Shown piece by piece: positions 36,786-47,030 of a stretch of DNA of 64,000 nucleotides (positions are counted from its first letter, which is position 1; each line of letters begins with the position of its first letter). The position numbers were made by a program, and so were the translations under genes. The stretch is from Sorex araneus. Taxonomy: Eukaryota; Chordata; Mammalia; Eulipotyphla; Soricidae. The notes beneath the pieces were generated by a model, which saw only the letters and a list, made by a program, of their open reading frames with translations, ran no database searches and was not told the origin of the DNA. Location: NCBI RefSeq assembly GCF_027595985.1, contig NC_073313.1, positions 107,812,552 through 107,876,551 of the forward strand, in the 5' to 3' direction.

Positions 36786-36961
36786 TTGGGGCTGGAGAAA
36801 TAGCACAGCAGGTAGGGTAAATTTGCCTTCCAGGCAGCTGACCTGGATTCAATTCCCAGCATCCCATATGGTCCCCTGAGCACCGCCAGGGGTTAATTCC
36901 TGAGTGCAGAGCCAGGAATAACCCCTGTGCGTCGCTGGGTGTGACCTAAAAAGAAAAAAAT
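36786..36961 (+). mobile_element. SOR-type SINE, forward, first of a tandem pair
   Basis: The copy runs from GGGGCTGGAGAAATAGCACA to GTGTGACCTAAAAAG and an A tail. AAAATAATTCCTGG at 36772-36785 recurs at 36962-36975. It is inserted in array unit 2. Confidence 0.95.
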
Positions 36962-36975
36962 AAAATAATTCCTGG

Positions 36976-37151
36976 AGGGGGCTGGAGTGATAGCACAGCA
37001 GGTAGGGAGTTTGCCTTGCACGTGGCCGACCCGGGTTTAATTCCCAGCATCCTATATGGTCCCCTGAGCACCGCCAGGGGTGATTCCTGAGTGCGGAGCC
37101 AGGAGTAACTCCTGTGCATCGCCGTGTGTGACCCAAAAAGCAAAAGAAAAG
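36976..37151 (+). mobile_element. SOR-type SINE, forward, second of a tandem pair
   Basis: The copy runs from GGGGCTGGAGTGATAGCACA to GTGTGACCCAAAAAGC. AATTCCTGG precedes it (36967-36975) and follows it (37152-37160), so both SINEs used the same target. Confidence 0.95.
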
Positions 37152-37602
37152 AATTCCTGGAGGGGTTCAGAAGCACATCTGGGTTGCCAGGGTCAAAGTG
37201 AAGTCAGTCACATTAAAGGCAAATACCTTACCTTACCTGTGTGTTTCTGGCCCAGGTCTTTAATTTTTCATTAGAACTTAGGTAATAGTGTTTTTGTAGT
37301 ATTCAGGAAGGCTGCATAAAGGGGTGCTATAGTGATGGGGATAGGAGTGGAGGTCATGGGCTCTTCAGCAGTGGTATTGAGCAGTAACTGTGTACATCAT
37401 GGAATTTCTTTTGAACTTTGAAGCACCCTGTGAATTCTGCTGTTGGGGAATCACTGTATAAACTTACTTTAAGCAAAAGCCTGCATTTTTCCAGCCTACA
37501 GCTAAACAATACACAGTTTCTCTTTGAGTTTCTCCAAGAAAGCGTTTTCTGGAGTGGTACAGGTAAGTGGGGAAAGGGTGGTCAATTAAGGGATTCTATT
37601 CT

Positions 37603-37787
37603 TTTTTTAATTTTTAATTTTTTGCTTTTTGGGTCACACCCGGCGATGCACAGGGGTTACTCCTGGCTCCGCACTCTGGAATCATTCCTGGCGGTGCTCA
37701 GGGGACCAAATGGGATGCTGGGAATTGAACCCGGGTCAGCCACGTGTAAGGCGAACACCCTTCCCGCTGTGCTATCGCTCCAGCCAT
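37603..37787 (-). mobile_element. SOR-type SINE, reverse, young, in array unit 3
   Basis: The copy runs from a T-rich tail and GCTTTTTGGGTCACACCCGG to GCTATCGCTCCAGCC. It is near consensus and younger than the array unit it splits. Confidence 0.94.
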
Positions 37788-39416
37788 TTTTGAGAGAGCC
37801 CTATCCTATTTGATGGGACAGACCCATGTTTCCCATCCAAACCTCATCATCCTTGAGTACCACAGGCCACATAGACTAGGCAAGACAAAGAGAATGCTGT
37901 TTTTAAGAGAGGGCTACAGTGATAGCCTGTAGGGACTTTTCTCATGATCCCCTGAGCACTACTGGAAACATCCCTGAGCACCACAGGGCATGGCCCAAAA
38001 GCAAAAAACAAAATGTTTTTGGTATTTGTCACACATGCCTTGATGTTCAGAGGATACTCCTGCCTCTATATTGAGGCACCACGCCTGGAGGGATTCAGGA
38101 CATGTGGGGTGCCATTGTCAAACTGAAGTCAGTGGCATTCAAGGCAAATGCCTTGCATTTTGTAAAATGTCTCTGGCCTTGGTCTTTAATTTTTTTTAAA
38201 TTAGAGATTAGAAATCAGGTTATAGTGTATTCAGAAAAGGATCAAGACAGAGTGGATAATCATGGGCACTTCAATAGTGGTATTGAGCAGCATGTACATC
38301 AGTTTCTTTTGAACTTTCAAGTGCCCTGTGAGTCCTGTGTTGGGGCTCACTGTCTAAGCTTACTTGGAGCAAAGGCCTGCACCTTCCCCTTCAACAGCTG
38401 ACCAAGGGCAGCTTCTGTTTGACCTTCTCCAAGAAAGGTTCTTCTGGAGTGGCACAAAACAACTGGGGGAAAGGTGGTGAAGTAAGTGCTCCTCTTCCTT
38501 TAAGAGAGACCCATCCTATTTAAAGAATAAGTACAGTCCCATGTATCCCATTGGAATACCATCATGGATGAGTATCACAGACCACATATACTAGGCAAGA
38601 CAAAGAAAAAAAAGTTTATACAGGAGGGCTAGAGCAATAGCTCAATGGGACATTTTTCATGATCCCCTGAGCACTGCTTGGAACACCCATGGGCAACACA
38701 GGGTATGGCCCAAAACCAAATGAAAATGTTTTTGGTATTTGGCCATAAGCAGCAATGTGCTGCAGTTACTCATTGCTCTGTATTAAGGAATCACTCATGG
38801 AGGCATTCAGGATACCATCTGGGGTGCCAGAATCAAACTGAAGTTAGTTGCATTCAATGTAAATGCCTTAATATGTCTGTAATATGTCTCCGACCCTGGT
38901 GTTTAAAATACTCATTTTTATTAGAGCTTAGAAAATAAGGTTTAGTGATATTAGGGAAAGATGGATAAAGGGGGATAAAGGGATGGGGATGGGCATTTTG
39001 GTAGCGGTGCTGAGCGGTAACTATGCACATCATGGAGTTTCTTTTGAACATTCAAGCGTCCTGCTGTTGGGGCTTACTGTTAAGTTTTCTTTGAGCAAAG
39101 GCCTGAGCCTTCCTAGCTAGCAGCTGACTAAGAGCAGCCTCTGCTTGACATTCTCCAAGAATGGTTCTTCTGGTTGGTACAAGACAAGTGGAGAAGGGTG
39201 ATCAATTAAGTACTTCTTTTTCATCCTATTTGAATAATGAGGAAAGAGCCCCTATTTCCTGTAGGAACCTCAACATCCAAGAGTATCATAGTCACATGTA
39301 CTAGGCAAGACAAAGCAAGTGAAGTTATTAAGGAAGGACTTGAGCAATAGTTCAGAGGGCCATTTTGCACTGCTGAGAACATCCCCAAGCACCACAGGGT
39401 TTGGCCCCAAATAACA

Positions 39417-39440
39417 CACCACACACACACACACACACAT
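39417..39440. repeat. (CA)n microsatellite in array unit 5
   Basis: About eleven CA units lie at the junction between the two SINE-like pieces of this array unit. Neighbouring units have an A-rich join at the same place. Confidence 0.9.
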
Positions 39441-40352
39441 TCTTTCAGACACCAGCAGTGATGTTCAGGGGTTAATCCTGCCTCTACATTCAGGAATCAC
39501 TCCTGGAGGGGTTCAGGAGAAAGTATGGAGTGCCAGAGTCAAAGTGAATTCAGTCTCATTCAAGGCAAATGCCTGCTGTAATAGATCTCGGGCCCTACTA
39601 AATTAATGTTTTTAGAAGATAAGAAATAGTGTTGTAGTAGTAATCAGGAAAGTTGTATAAGGGTGCAGCAGGGATGGAGACAGGAGTGGAGGGTCATAGG
39701 CTCTTCGGTAGCAGTGTTGAGCAGTAACTTTGTACATCATAGAGGTGTTTGTTGTACTTTCTAGTGCCCTGTGAGTTTTGCTGTTGAGTATCACTGTAGA
39801 AGCTTACACTGAGCTAAGTCCTGCACCTTGCCAATTTACAGCTGAGTATGGGTATCTTCTATTTAATTTCTCCAAGAAAGGTTCTTTTGGAGTGGTACAA
39901 AACAAATGGGGAGAAGGGTGGTCAATTAAGTGCTTCTATTCCTTTATGAGAGCCCCATCCTATTTGAAAAACAAGGACAGCCCTATGTATTCCATCATCG
40001 GAACACCATCATGAATGAGTATCACAGGCCACATATACTAGGCAAGACAAAGACAATGAAGTTCTTACAGGAGGGCTGGAGCAATAGCTCAAAGGGACAT
40101 TTATCATGATCCCCTGAGCACTGCTTAGCACGCCCCTGAATTCCACAGCGTGTTGCCTAAAACCAAAAAGAAAAATAAAAGGTTTTGGTTTTGGGGCCAT
40201 ATACAGCGATGTTCAGGGTATACCCATCACTCTGCATTCAGGAATTACTCCTGGAGGGTTCATGAGAATTTATGGGGTGTCAGGGTCAAACTAAAGTCAG
40301 TTGCATTCAAGGAAAATGCCCTAATTGCTGTACTGTATCTGGCCTTGGTCTT

Positions 40353-40555
40353 TAAGAGGCCATCATGTTTGGTTCATTATCTACTTTCGGCATGCATCTC
40401 CCATCCCAACTGTGTTCCTCCAGCCATCATTTTCTTAGTGATCCCTTCTCTATTCCATGTGCCTTCTCCCCTCCACTCATGAAGCAGGCTTCCAGCTATG
40501 GGGCAATCCTCCTGGCCCTTGTATCTACTGTCCTTGGGTGTCAGTCTCATAAGCC
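40353..40555 (-). mobile_element. Internal piece of L1 3'UTR inside the array
   Basis: GAGGCCATCATGTTTGGTTC, CTCCCATCCCAACTGTG, CAGGCTTCCAGCTATGGGGC and CTGTCCTTGGGTGTCAGTCT match 43120-43310 closely. It lacks the terminal A tail, and the array sequence resumes at 40556, so it is not a simple insertion. Confidence 0.75.
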
Positions 40556-42036
40556 ACATCATCCTTGAGTATCACAGACCACATATATTAGGCCAGACAA
40601 AGAGAATGATGTTATGAAGGGAGCATTTGCTGGAGCATTTGCTGGGAGACCATTTTGTATGATGTCCTGGACACTGCTGGGAGCCACCCTGAGAACCATA
40701 GTGTATCACCTCAAAACCAAAAAAATGTTTTTGGTGTTTGTGCCACACCCAGTGACATTCAGGAGTTACCCTGGCTGTACAGTTAGGATTTACACTTGGT
40801 AATTCTTGGAGACCATAAGGAATGCTAAGGTTAAACTAAAATATCCTATATACAAGGCAAGTGCACTACCTGCTGTACTCTTTCTCCGGCCCCAAAAATT
40901 GTTTTTAAAATGCAGAAATAGCAACTGGAAAGAATAGCAACTGAAAGTTCAATGCCAACAAATTTGTCTTGATGTAAAGGAAAAGTCTCTAGAAACACAC
41001 AAATTACTAAAAATAAATAGAAAATCTGAATAGACATATAAGAAGAGATCAACAAATGATTTTTAAAAAAACTCTCAACTAACAAAAACCCACACTTTAC
41101 CAGTAAATTCTATCAAATGCTTATAGATTTATTGTTTAACCCTTTTGAGATTCTTACAAATAGAATAGGAAACCTTCCTAATACATTCTATAAGATCTAC
41201 ATTACCCCCATGACCAATGCCAGACAAAGATGTTAGAAGAAAACGATAGACCATTGTCCTTTATGAGTAGACACAAAAAATCCCAGAAAACTGAAATCAA
41301 TGGCACGTCAAAAACATTATACACCAGAGTCAAGGAGGATTTATTCAAGGACTTCAAGAATAGCTCTACATAAATCAGCCATGTAGTATAACACTGTAAT
41401 AGAACAAAAGGGGAAAAAAGTATATTTCCATAGACGAGGGAAAAAGTATGTGAAAAAATTGACCACACTCTCACAATTAAAACATTTACCAAAATAGGAG
41501 TAGAAGACAAGCTTCTTATGGATGATGAAGGGTTTTTTTTCAGTGCTGGAGATCAAATCCAGAGCCTCATTCATGTAGAGCACTCTACCCTGAGCTGATA
41601 AGGGCACTTCTGATGTCCCCAAAGCTAACATCATACTCAGTGGCAAGCGACTGATAATTTTCTTCCTAAGATCAGAAAGATGCTGACTTTCTTTTCTACC
41701 ATGCAGTACAGAAAGTCCTAGACAGAACAATAGACAAGAAAGAGAAATAAAAGCTAGGGATCTAAATTATATTTTCAAATAATAAGATTTATATATACAC
41801 ACACAGTCACACATATTATGACATGGAATACACATCTATTAGAGCAAATAAAGTTATAGGAGATAAGACCAACACACAAAATCAGATGTGTTTCTACATG
41901 TCAGTTAGTGAACAATGTGAAAGGAAGGTAGATAAACAATTCCATTTACAATAGCATCCAAAAATAGAAATAAATTTGACCATGGAGGTTTGTGTAATGA
42001 AACTGCAAAATGTGTCTGAAAAAAAAAATCAAATAA

Positions 42037-42215
42037 GGTGCTGAAGTGATAGCACAGGGGGTAGGGCGTTTGCCTTGCACACAGCCAACCCGGCTTTGAT
42101 TTCCAGCATCCCATATGGTCCTCTGAGCATCGCCAGGAGTGATTCCTGAGTGCAAAGCCAGGAGCAACCCCTGAGCATCGCCGGGGTTACTCCTGGCTTT
42201 GACCCAAAAAGAACA
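42037..42215 (+). mobile_element. SOR-type SINE, forward, with TSD, in host L1
   Basis: The copy has GTGCTGAAGTGATAGCACAG, a B-box-like CCCGGCTTTGATTTCC and GCCGGGGTTACTCCTGGC near the end. AAAAATCAAATAA lies on both sides (ending at 42036 and 42229). Confidence 0.93.
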
Positions 42216-42339
42216 AAAAAATCAAATAAATGGAAAGTACTTCATGTTCATAGATGGAAGATTCAGTGTTGTTAAAATGGCAAGTCTTTAAAGCAACCTA
42301 TATGTTTGATGAAATCCCTATCAGAATCCAAGTAATTTT

Positions 42340-42512
42340 ATTTATTTTTAACATTTTATTGAATCGCAGTGAGATACAGTTACAATGTTGCTCATGATTG
42401 GGTTTCTGTTAAATAAACATTCCAACATCTATCCCTTCACCAGTGTACATTTCCCACCACCTATGTACCATTTCCCTTCTGCCCTACCCCCCGCTTGGCT
42501 CTGTGGCAGGTA

Positions 42513-42583
<71 letters not shown>

Positions 42584-42625
42584 CCCTTTGAGCATTATTG
42601 CTTGCAAATACAGATCCCAGTAATT
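42340..42625 (-). mobile_element. L1 3' end, reverse, with long CT run
   Basis: ATTGAATCGCAGTGAGATAC, CATTTCCCACCACC and GTGGCAGGTACTTT precede a (CT)n run at about 42515-42580. It interrupts the host L1 reverse-transcriptase region. Confidence 0.85.
42515..42580. repeat. (CT)n microsatellite, ~33 units
   Basis: A pure CT run of about 66 bases sits where sister L1 3'UTRs have only short CTCTCTCTC tracts. Confidence 0.97.
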
Positions 42626-42884
42626 TAACTTTTTAATTGAAATAGAAAAGTCAGCTCTCTTATTTGTAAAGGATCTTAACAATCACTGAAGAGTACAAAT
42701 AATAGTAGAAAAAAAGAGAACAAAGTAAGATAAAATTAACGTAAAACTAGCTTTGTGTCATAACTTTTGAAATTGAGAACCCAAAGTTCCCAATTTCAAA
42801 ACTTAAAAAGCTAGAAAAATAGAAACAGTGTGAAACTTGCATAAATTTAGACATATAGACCAGTATGATAGAACTAAATGTTTA

Positions 42885-43690
42885 AAAAAACATTTTTAAT
42901 TTATTTTATTGAATCACCATGAGATAGTTAAAAGCTTTCATATTTGGGTTACAATCACACAATGATCGAACACCCATCCCTCCACCAGTGCACATTCCCC
43001 ACCACCAATATCCCAGGTATACCCCACCTTTCCCACCCTCCCCCTGCCTCTATGGCAGACAATATTCCCCATACTGTCTCTCTAATTATGGGCATTATAG
43101 CTTGCAACACAGACACTGAGAGGACATCATGTTTGGTCCATTATCTACTTTTGGCATGCATCTCCCATCCCGACTGATTCCTCCAGCCATCATTTTCTTA
43201 GTGATCCCTTCTCTATTCCATCTGCCTTCTCCCCTCCACTCATGAAACAGTCTTCCAGCTATGGGGCAATCCTCTTGGCCCTTGTATCTACCATCCTTGG
43301 GTGTGAGCCTCGTGATGTTATTCTATACCACAAATGAGTGCAGTACTTCTATGTCTGTCCCTCTCTTTCTGACTCATTTCACTTAGCATGATACTCTCCA
43401 TGTCTATCCATTTATAAGCAAATTTCATGACTTTATCTCTCCTAACAGCTGCTTAGTATTCCATTGTGTAGATGTACCAAAGTTTCTTTAACCAGTCATC
43501 TGTTTTAGGGCACTCGGGTTGTTTCCAGATTTTGGCCATTGTGAACAATGCTGCAATGAATACATAGGTACAGATGTCATTTCTACTGTGCTTTTTTGCA
43601 TCCTCGGGATATATTTCCAGAAGTGGTATTGCGGGGTCATATGGAAGCTTAATTTCTAGTTTTTTAAGGACTGTCCATATTATAAAAAAA
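42885..43690 (-). mobile_element. L1 3' end with ORF2 C-terminal coding, reverse
   Basis: It starts with ATTGAATCACCATGAGATAG and passes the C-rich tract. On the minus strand it ends in ORF2 coding (about 43680-43453) with KLEIKLPYDPAIPLLEIYPE, then IWKQPECPKTDDWLKKLWYI and YTMEY. This is the standard L1 ORF2p C-terminal signature. The fragment is 5'-truncated and frame-broken, so it is inactive. Confidence 0.92.
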
Positions 43691-44170
43691 ATTAAAATTG
43701 AGAATTCAGAGCCCACAACTCTTTGACAAATCAGCTTTCTAGAAGGGTGCCAAATAGTAGTCATTTCCAGTGGTATTGGGACCACTGGATGGCCACTTCC
43801 AAAAGAATAAAGTTAGACCCCTACTTCACACTGCTTACAAAAATTAACTTAAAAAACACAAAAAATATTTTAAAAATAGGTCAATGTCTTAAAGACTAAA
43901 AATGTTGGAGAAAAATGTAGAGATAAATCTTCATGATCTATCACATGGCAATGAAATCTTAAGATTTGGAACCAAAAGCATGTGCAACTAAGAAAATATA
44001 AATTGGACTTCAAAAATATTTTAAAAGTTTACTCAGTAAAAATATTGAGAAATGAAAAAGGTAAACTTCAGAATGGGTAGAAATATTTTCAAATAATTTA
44101 TCTCATACGATTTTAATATCCTGATACATAAGAACTCTTACAATTTATTAATAAAAAGTTAAACAGTTTA

Positions 44171-44336
44171 GGGGCTGGAGCGATATCAGAGTGAGTAGGG
44201 CGTTTACCTTGCATGTGACTGACTGGGGTTTGAATCCCAGCATCCCATATGGTCCCCCGAGCACTGCCAGGAGTAATTCCTGAGTGCATGAGCCAGGAAT
44301 AACCCTTGTGCATCGCTGGGTTTGACCGAAAAAGTA
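44171..44336 (+). mobile_element. SOR-type SINE, forward, with 21-bp TSD
   Basis: The copy runs from GGGGCTGGAGCGATATCAGA to GGGTTTGACCGAAAAAG. A perfect 21-bp target duplication, starting AATAAAAAGTTAAAC, is at 44150-44170 and 44337-44357. Confidence 0.96.
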
Positions 44337-44431
44337 AATAAAAAGTTAAACAGTTTAACTAAGTTCTGGGGAAAGGACATGAACAGACATTTCCCTAAAA
44401 TAAATAAAAATGACCAATAAACACATGAAAT

Positions 44432-44679
44432 CACTGTCACTGTCATCCCATTGCTTATCAATTTGTTCGAGCGGGCACCAGTAACATCTCTCATTGTGAG
44501 ACTTGTTGTTACCGTTTTTGGCATATCGAATAGCTTGCCATCGGGTAGCTTGCCAGGGTCTGCCATGCAGGCTTGATACTCTCGGTAGCTTGCCGGGCTC
44601 TCCGAGAGGGGCGGAGGAATCAAACACGGGTTGGCTGCAGAAAGGCAAACTCCCGACCGCTGTGCTATCACTCCAGCCC
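44432..44679 (-). mobile_element. Long SINE with distinct body, reverse, with TSD
   Basis: It begins CACTGTCACTGTCATCCC (the non-A 3' end) and includes GAGCGGGCACCAGTAACATC, TTTTTGGCATATCGAATAGC and GGGCTCTCCGAGAGG. It ends in the SOR-like head complement GCTATCACTCCAGCCC. AAACACATGAAAT (44419-44431) and AAACACACGAAAT (44680-44692) flank it. Confidence 0.93.
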
Positions 44680-45365
44680 AAACACACGAAATAGAGCTCA
44701 ATATTACTGGCCATTAAGGAAACACAAATTAAAATCATACTGAGATATTACCTCACATGTACCAACAGAATGAGTGCAATCAAAAAGGTTATAACAAGTA
44801 TTGTTAAAGATGTGGAGAAATTAGAACCTTCATAAATTAAAGGCAGGAATGTAAAATTCTGCAGCTTCTGTGTAAAAATTTGATGAATAGTCAGAAAGCT
44901 AATGACAGAATTTTCATTATACCCAGATACTATAAACTACATGATTCTATGACTAAGTATCTGCCTAAGAGAAATGAAGACATATGTTTACAGAAACGGT
45001 TATAGCAGTATAGCAGAATTACTCATGAATCAAAAGACAGAAACAATCTGATATGCACTAATGGATGAATAGGTAAACAAATTGTGGTATATACATATCA
45101 CAGAATATTAATCAGGCATAAAAAGGAAATTCTAAACAATTTGAATGAAACTTAAAGAGAGTATGCTAAGTAAAAGAGTTAGTACCAAGTAAAAGAGTTA
45201 GTACCAAGTCCATGCATTGTATGATTTCATTTCTAGGATATATCTAGAATAAATAGAGACAGAAAAAGACTTTAGAAGTTACTTAGGAGCCAGGCGAAGG
45301 AATCATGAGTGAGCACTTCATGGAGCTCGTATATTTTCATGGAATGATAAAAATTTTAAAGAAAA

Positions 45366-45543
45366 TTGAGGGACAGGAACAATAATAGAACAATTGTACA
45401 GCGGATAGGGCAGATGAGGCCAACCTGGGTTTGATCCTTGGCATCTTCTGTGGTCCCCTTTGCACCACCAGGAGTAATTTCTGAGGGCAGAGCCAGGAGT
45501 AACCCCTGAGCATCTCCAGGTATGATTCTAACACCCCAAACAT
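45366..45543 (+). mobile_element. SOR-type SINE, forward, old
   Basis: TTGTACAGCGGATAGGGCAG, CAACCTGGGTTTGATCCTTG, CACCACCAGGAGTAATTTCT and GAGCCAGGAGTAACCCCTGA are in order. The first bases of the head are altered. Confidence 0.85.
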
Positions 45544-46142
45544 AAAAATAAAAGTGGAGTGAGCCAGTGGTTTCACATCTTCAATGACCTAAATATCATT
45601 GAATTGTAACTTCAAAGTGGTTCACTGTATGTTAAGTGAAATTCATATCAATACAAGAAAATGTCAAAAATAGGGTTAAAAGAAATTTTCAATTAATGAT
45701 ATTTTCTAAGATTTATGTTGCAGTTTTGTTAGGATTATGAAGTATACCATAGACTCAAGAGGAATTAATAGTTGTTGCCAATAAAGATTTAGACTTTTTA
45801 CTTTTTTTAGAAGCAAACACATATCTCATAAAAATGGTTTGTGGGTTAGGAAAATAATTCTGCTGCTTGGAATATTTTAAAAAGAATTTCCTGACTGTAA
45901 GAGCAAATCAAATTAGTTAATAATATACCTTTACTCTCTATTGGTCTGATTATTTTTTGCTTGTTTGTTTTTGGTTCACAGTTGGCAATGCTAATACTTT
46001 ACTTCTGGCTAGCTCTGTGTGTAGGATCACTCCTGGCATGGCTCAGGAGAACATTTGGGGTGCCAGCTCAAACTGAAGTCAGTCACATTCAACTTTTCTG
46101 TTGCACTATGTCTCTGGCCCTGGTCTTTAAAAATATTCTTCT

Positions 46143-46318
46143 AGGGGCTGGAGCAATAGCACAACGGGTAGGGCATTTGCCTTGCACGCGGCCGACCCGG
46201 GTTCGATTCCCAGCATACCATATTGTCCTCTGAGCACCACCAGGGCTGATTCCTGAGTGCAGAGCCAGGTGTAACCCCTGAGCATCGCCGGGTGTGACCC
46301 AAAAAAGCAAAAAAATAA
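46143..46318 (+). mobile_element. SOR-type SINE, forward, young
   Basis: This near-consensus copy runs from GGGGCTGGAGCAATAGCACA with GGGTTCGATTCCCAGC to GTGTGACCCAAAAAAGC. It sits at the unit junction of the detached array piece. Confidence 0.95.
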
Positions 46319-46672
46319 TATTTTATTATAGCTTGAGTTATAGGTTATGATGATCTTCAGGAAGGTTGGCTAAGGGGTGATATGGGGAGGGGGACTGCAG
46401 TGGAGGGCCATGGGCTCTTAGGTAGCAGTGTTGTCTGGTAACTGTTTACACCATGGAGTTTCTTTTGTACTTTCTAGCGCCCTGTGAATCCTGCTGTAGG
46501 GGTTCACTATATCACCTTTACTTGGAGCAAGGCCTGTCCCTTCCCAGCCTTCAGCCAACTATGCACAGCTTCTCTTTGACCTTCTCCTGAAAGGTTTTTC
46601 TGGAGTGGTACAGGACAAGTGGGGGAAAGTGGCCAATTACGTGCTTCTACTCTTTTAAGAGAGCCCCACCCT

Positions 46673-46783
46673 TGGTGGAGGGATGGGTGTTTGATCATTG
46701 TGTGATTGTAACTCAGACATGAAAGCTTGTAATTATATGTCACTGTCATGGTAAATAAATAATTTTTTTTCAAAAATTAAAAA
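46673..46783 (+). mobile_element. Very short L1 3' end, forward, with 16-bp TSD
   Basis: Only the last ~110 bases of an L1 are present (GGAGGGATGGGTGTTTGATC, ATTGTGTGATTGTAACTCAG, an AATAAATAA tail). AAGAGAGCCCCACCCT is duplicated perfectly at 46657-46672 and 46784-46799. Confidence 0.93.
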
Positions 46784-47030
46784 AAGAGAGCCCCACCCTA
46801 TTTGATTAACTAGGATAACCCCATGTCTCCCATTGGAACCCCAACATCCATGAGTATTACAGACCACATATGTTTGGCAAGACAAAGAGAACAAAGCTAC
46901 CAAGGGAGGGATGTTCACATAATCGCCCAAGCCCTGCCAGGAGTAACTCCTAAGCACTGCTGGGTGTGGCCCCAAAACAAAAAAAATAAGTCAACAAGGG
47001 GTATGACTTCATGTACAAAGGTCACTGTGG

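Larger units (their letters stand above)
35228..40905. repeat. Tandem array of a ~720-750 bp unit containing paired SINE relics
   Basis: A unit with fixed landmarks repeats: TTGAGCAGTAACTATGTACA, CCAAGAAAGGTTCTTCTGGA, GCCCCATCCTATTTGA, CACATATACTAGGCAAGAC and a forward SOR-like piece (GGGCTGGAGCAATAGCTC, ATGATCCCCTGAGCACTGCT). A reverse SOR-like piece (AGGAATCACTCCTGGAGG, CAAACTGAAGTCAGTTGCAT, CTCTGGCCCTGGTCTTTAA) ends it. Approximate units are 35403-36140, 36141-37262, 37263-38190, 38191-38905, 38906-39597 and 39598-40352, with part-units at each end. The CTTCTGGAGTGG landmark recurs near 35681, 36421, 37545, 38441, 39166 and 39882. Subtracting later SINEs gives about 710-750 bp spacing. The roughly 480-bp core has no recognised origin. 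Confidence 0.88.
31912..45665 (+). mobile_element. Decayed host L1 (ORF2 region), split by many insertions
   Basis: Forward L1 ORF2 sequence can be followed in order. The endonuclease region is at about 32466-32580 (ATATGCTGCTTATAAGAG) and 32900-33285. The region before the reverse transcriptase is at 33871-34199 (GTGGAACATTCTTCAGGATA), 34690-34925 and 35096-35235. The reverse-transcriptase region is at 40917-42036 (GCTAACATCATACTCAGTGG, AGAAAGTCCTAGACAGAACA), 42216-42339 and 42626-42884. The C-terminal region is at 43691-44170, 44337-44431 and 44680-45365, and the 3'UTR at 45544-45665. All frames are broken. Interruptions are SINEs, later L1 3' ends and the tandem array. Total remaining L1 sequence is far shorter than the span. 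Confidence 0.75.
45960..47030. repeat. Detached partial array unit
   Basis: It carries the same landmarks as the array at 35.2-40.9 kb: CTCAAACTGAAGTCAGTCAC, CTCTGGCCCTGGTCTTTAAA, CATGGAGTTTCTTTTGTACT, TTCTGGAGTGGTACAGGACA, GAGCCCCACCCTATTTGA and CACATATGTTTGGCAAGAC. It lies past the host L1 3' end. A SINE (46143) and a short L1 end (46673) interrupt it. Confidence 0.85.

Noticed and set aside
35228..40905. CRISPR-like array
   Set aside because: The units are ~725 bp, carry SINE relics and lie in a mammalian locus. There are no short direct repeats with unique spacers.
42461..42682. Arg-Glu or Leu-Ser repeat proteins
   Set aside because: They are translations of the (CT)n microsatellite.
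43453..43785. Active L1 reverse transcriptase
   Set aside because: Only the C-terminal part of ORF2 is present, 5'-truncated and frame-broken.
44204..44738. Frames of 127 and 165 codons on the minus strand
   Set aside because: They run through two SINEs and L1 sequence, and the translated text is SINE-derived.
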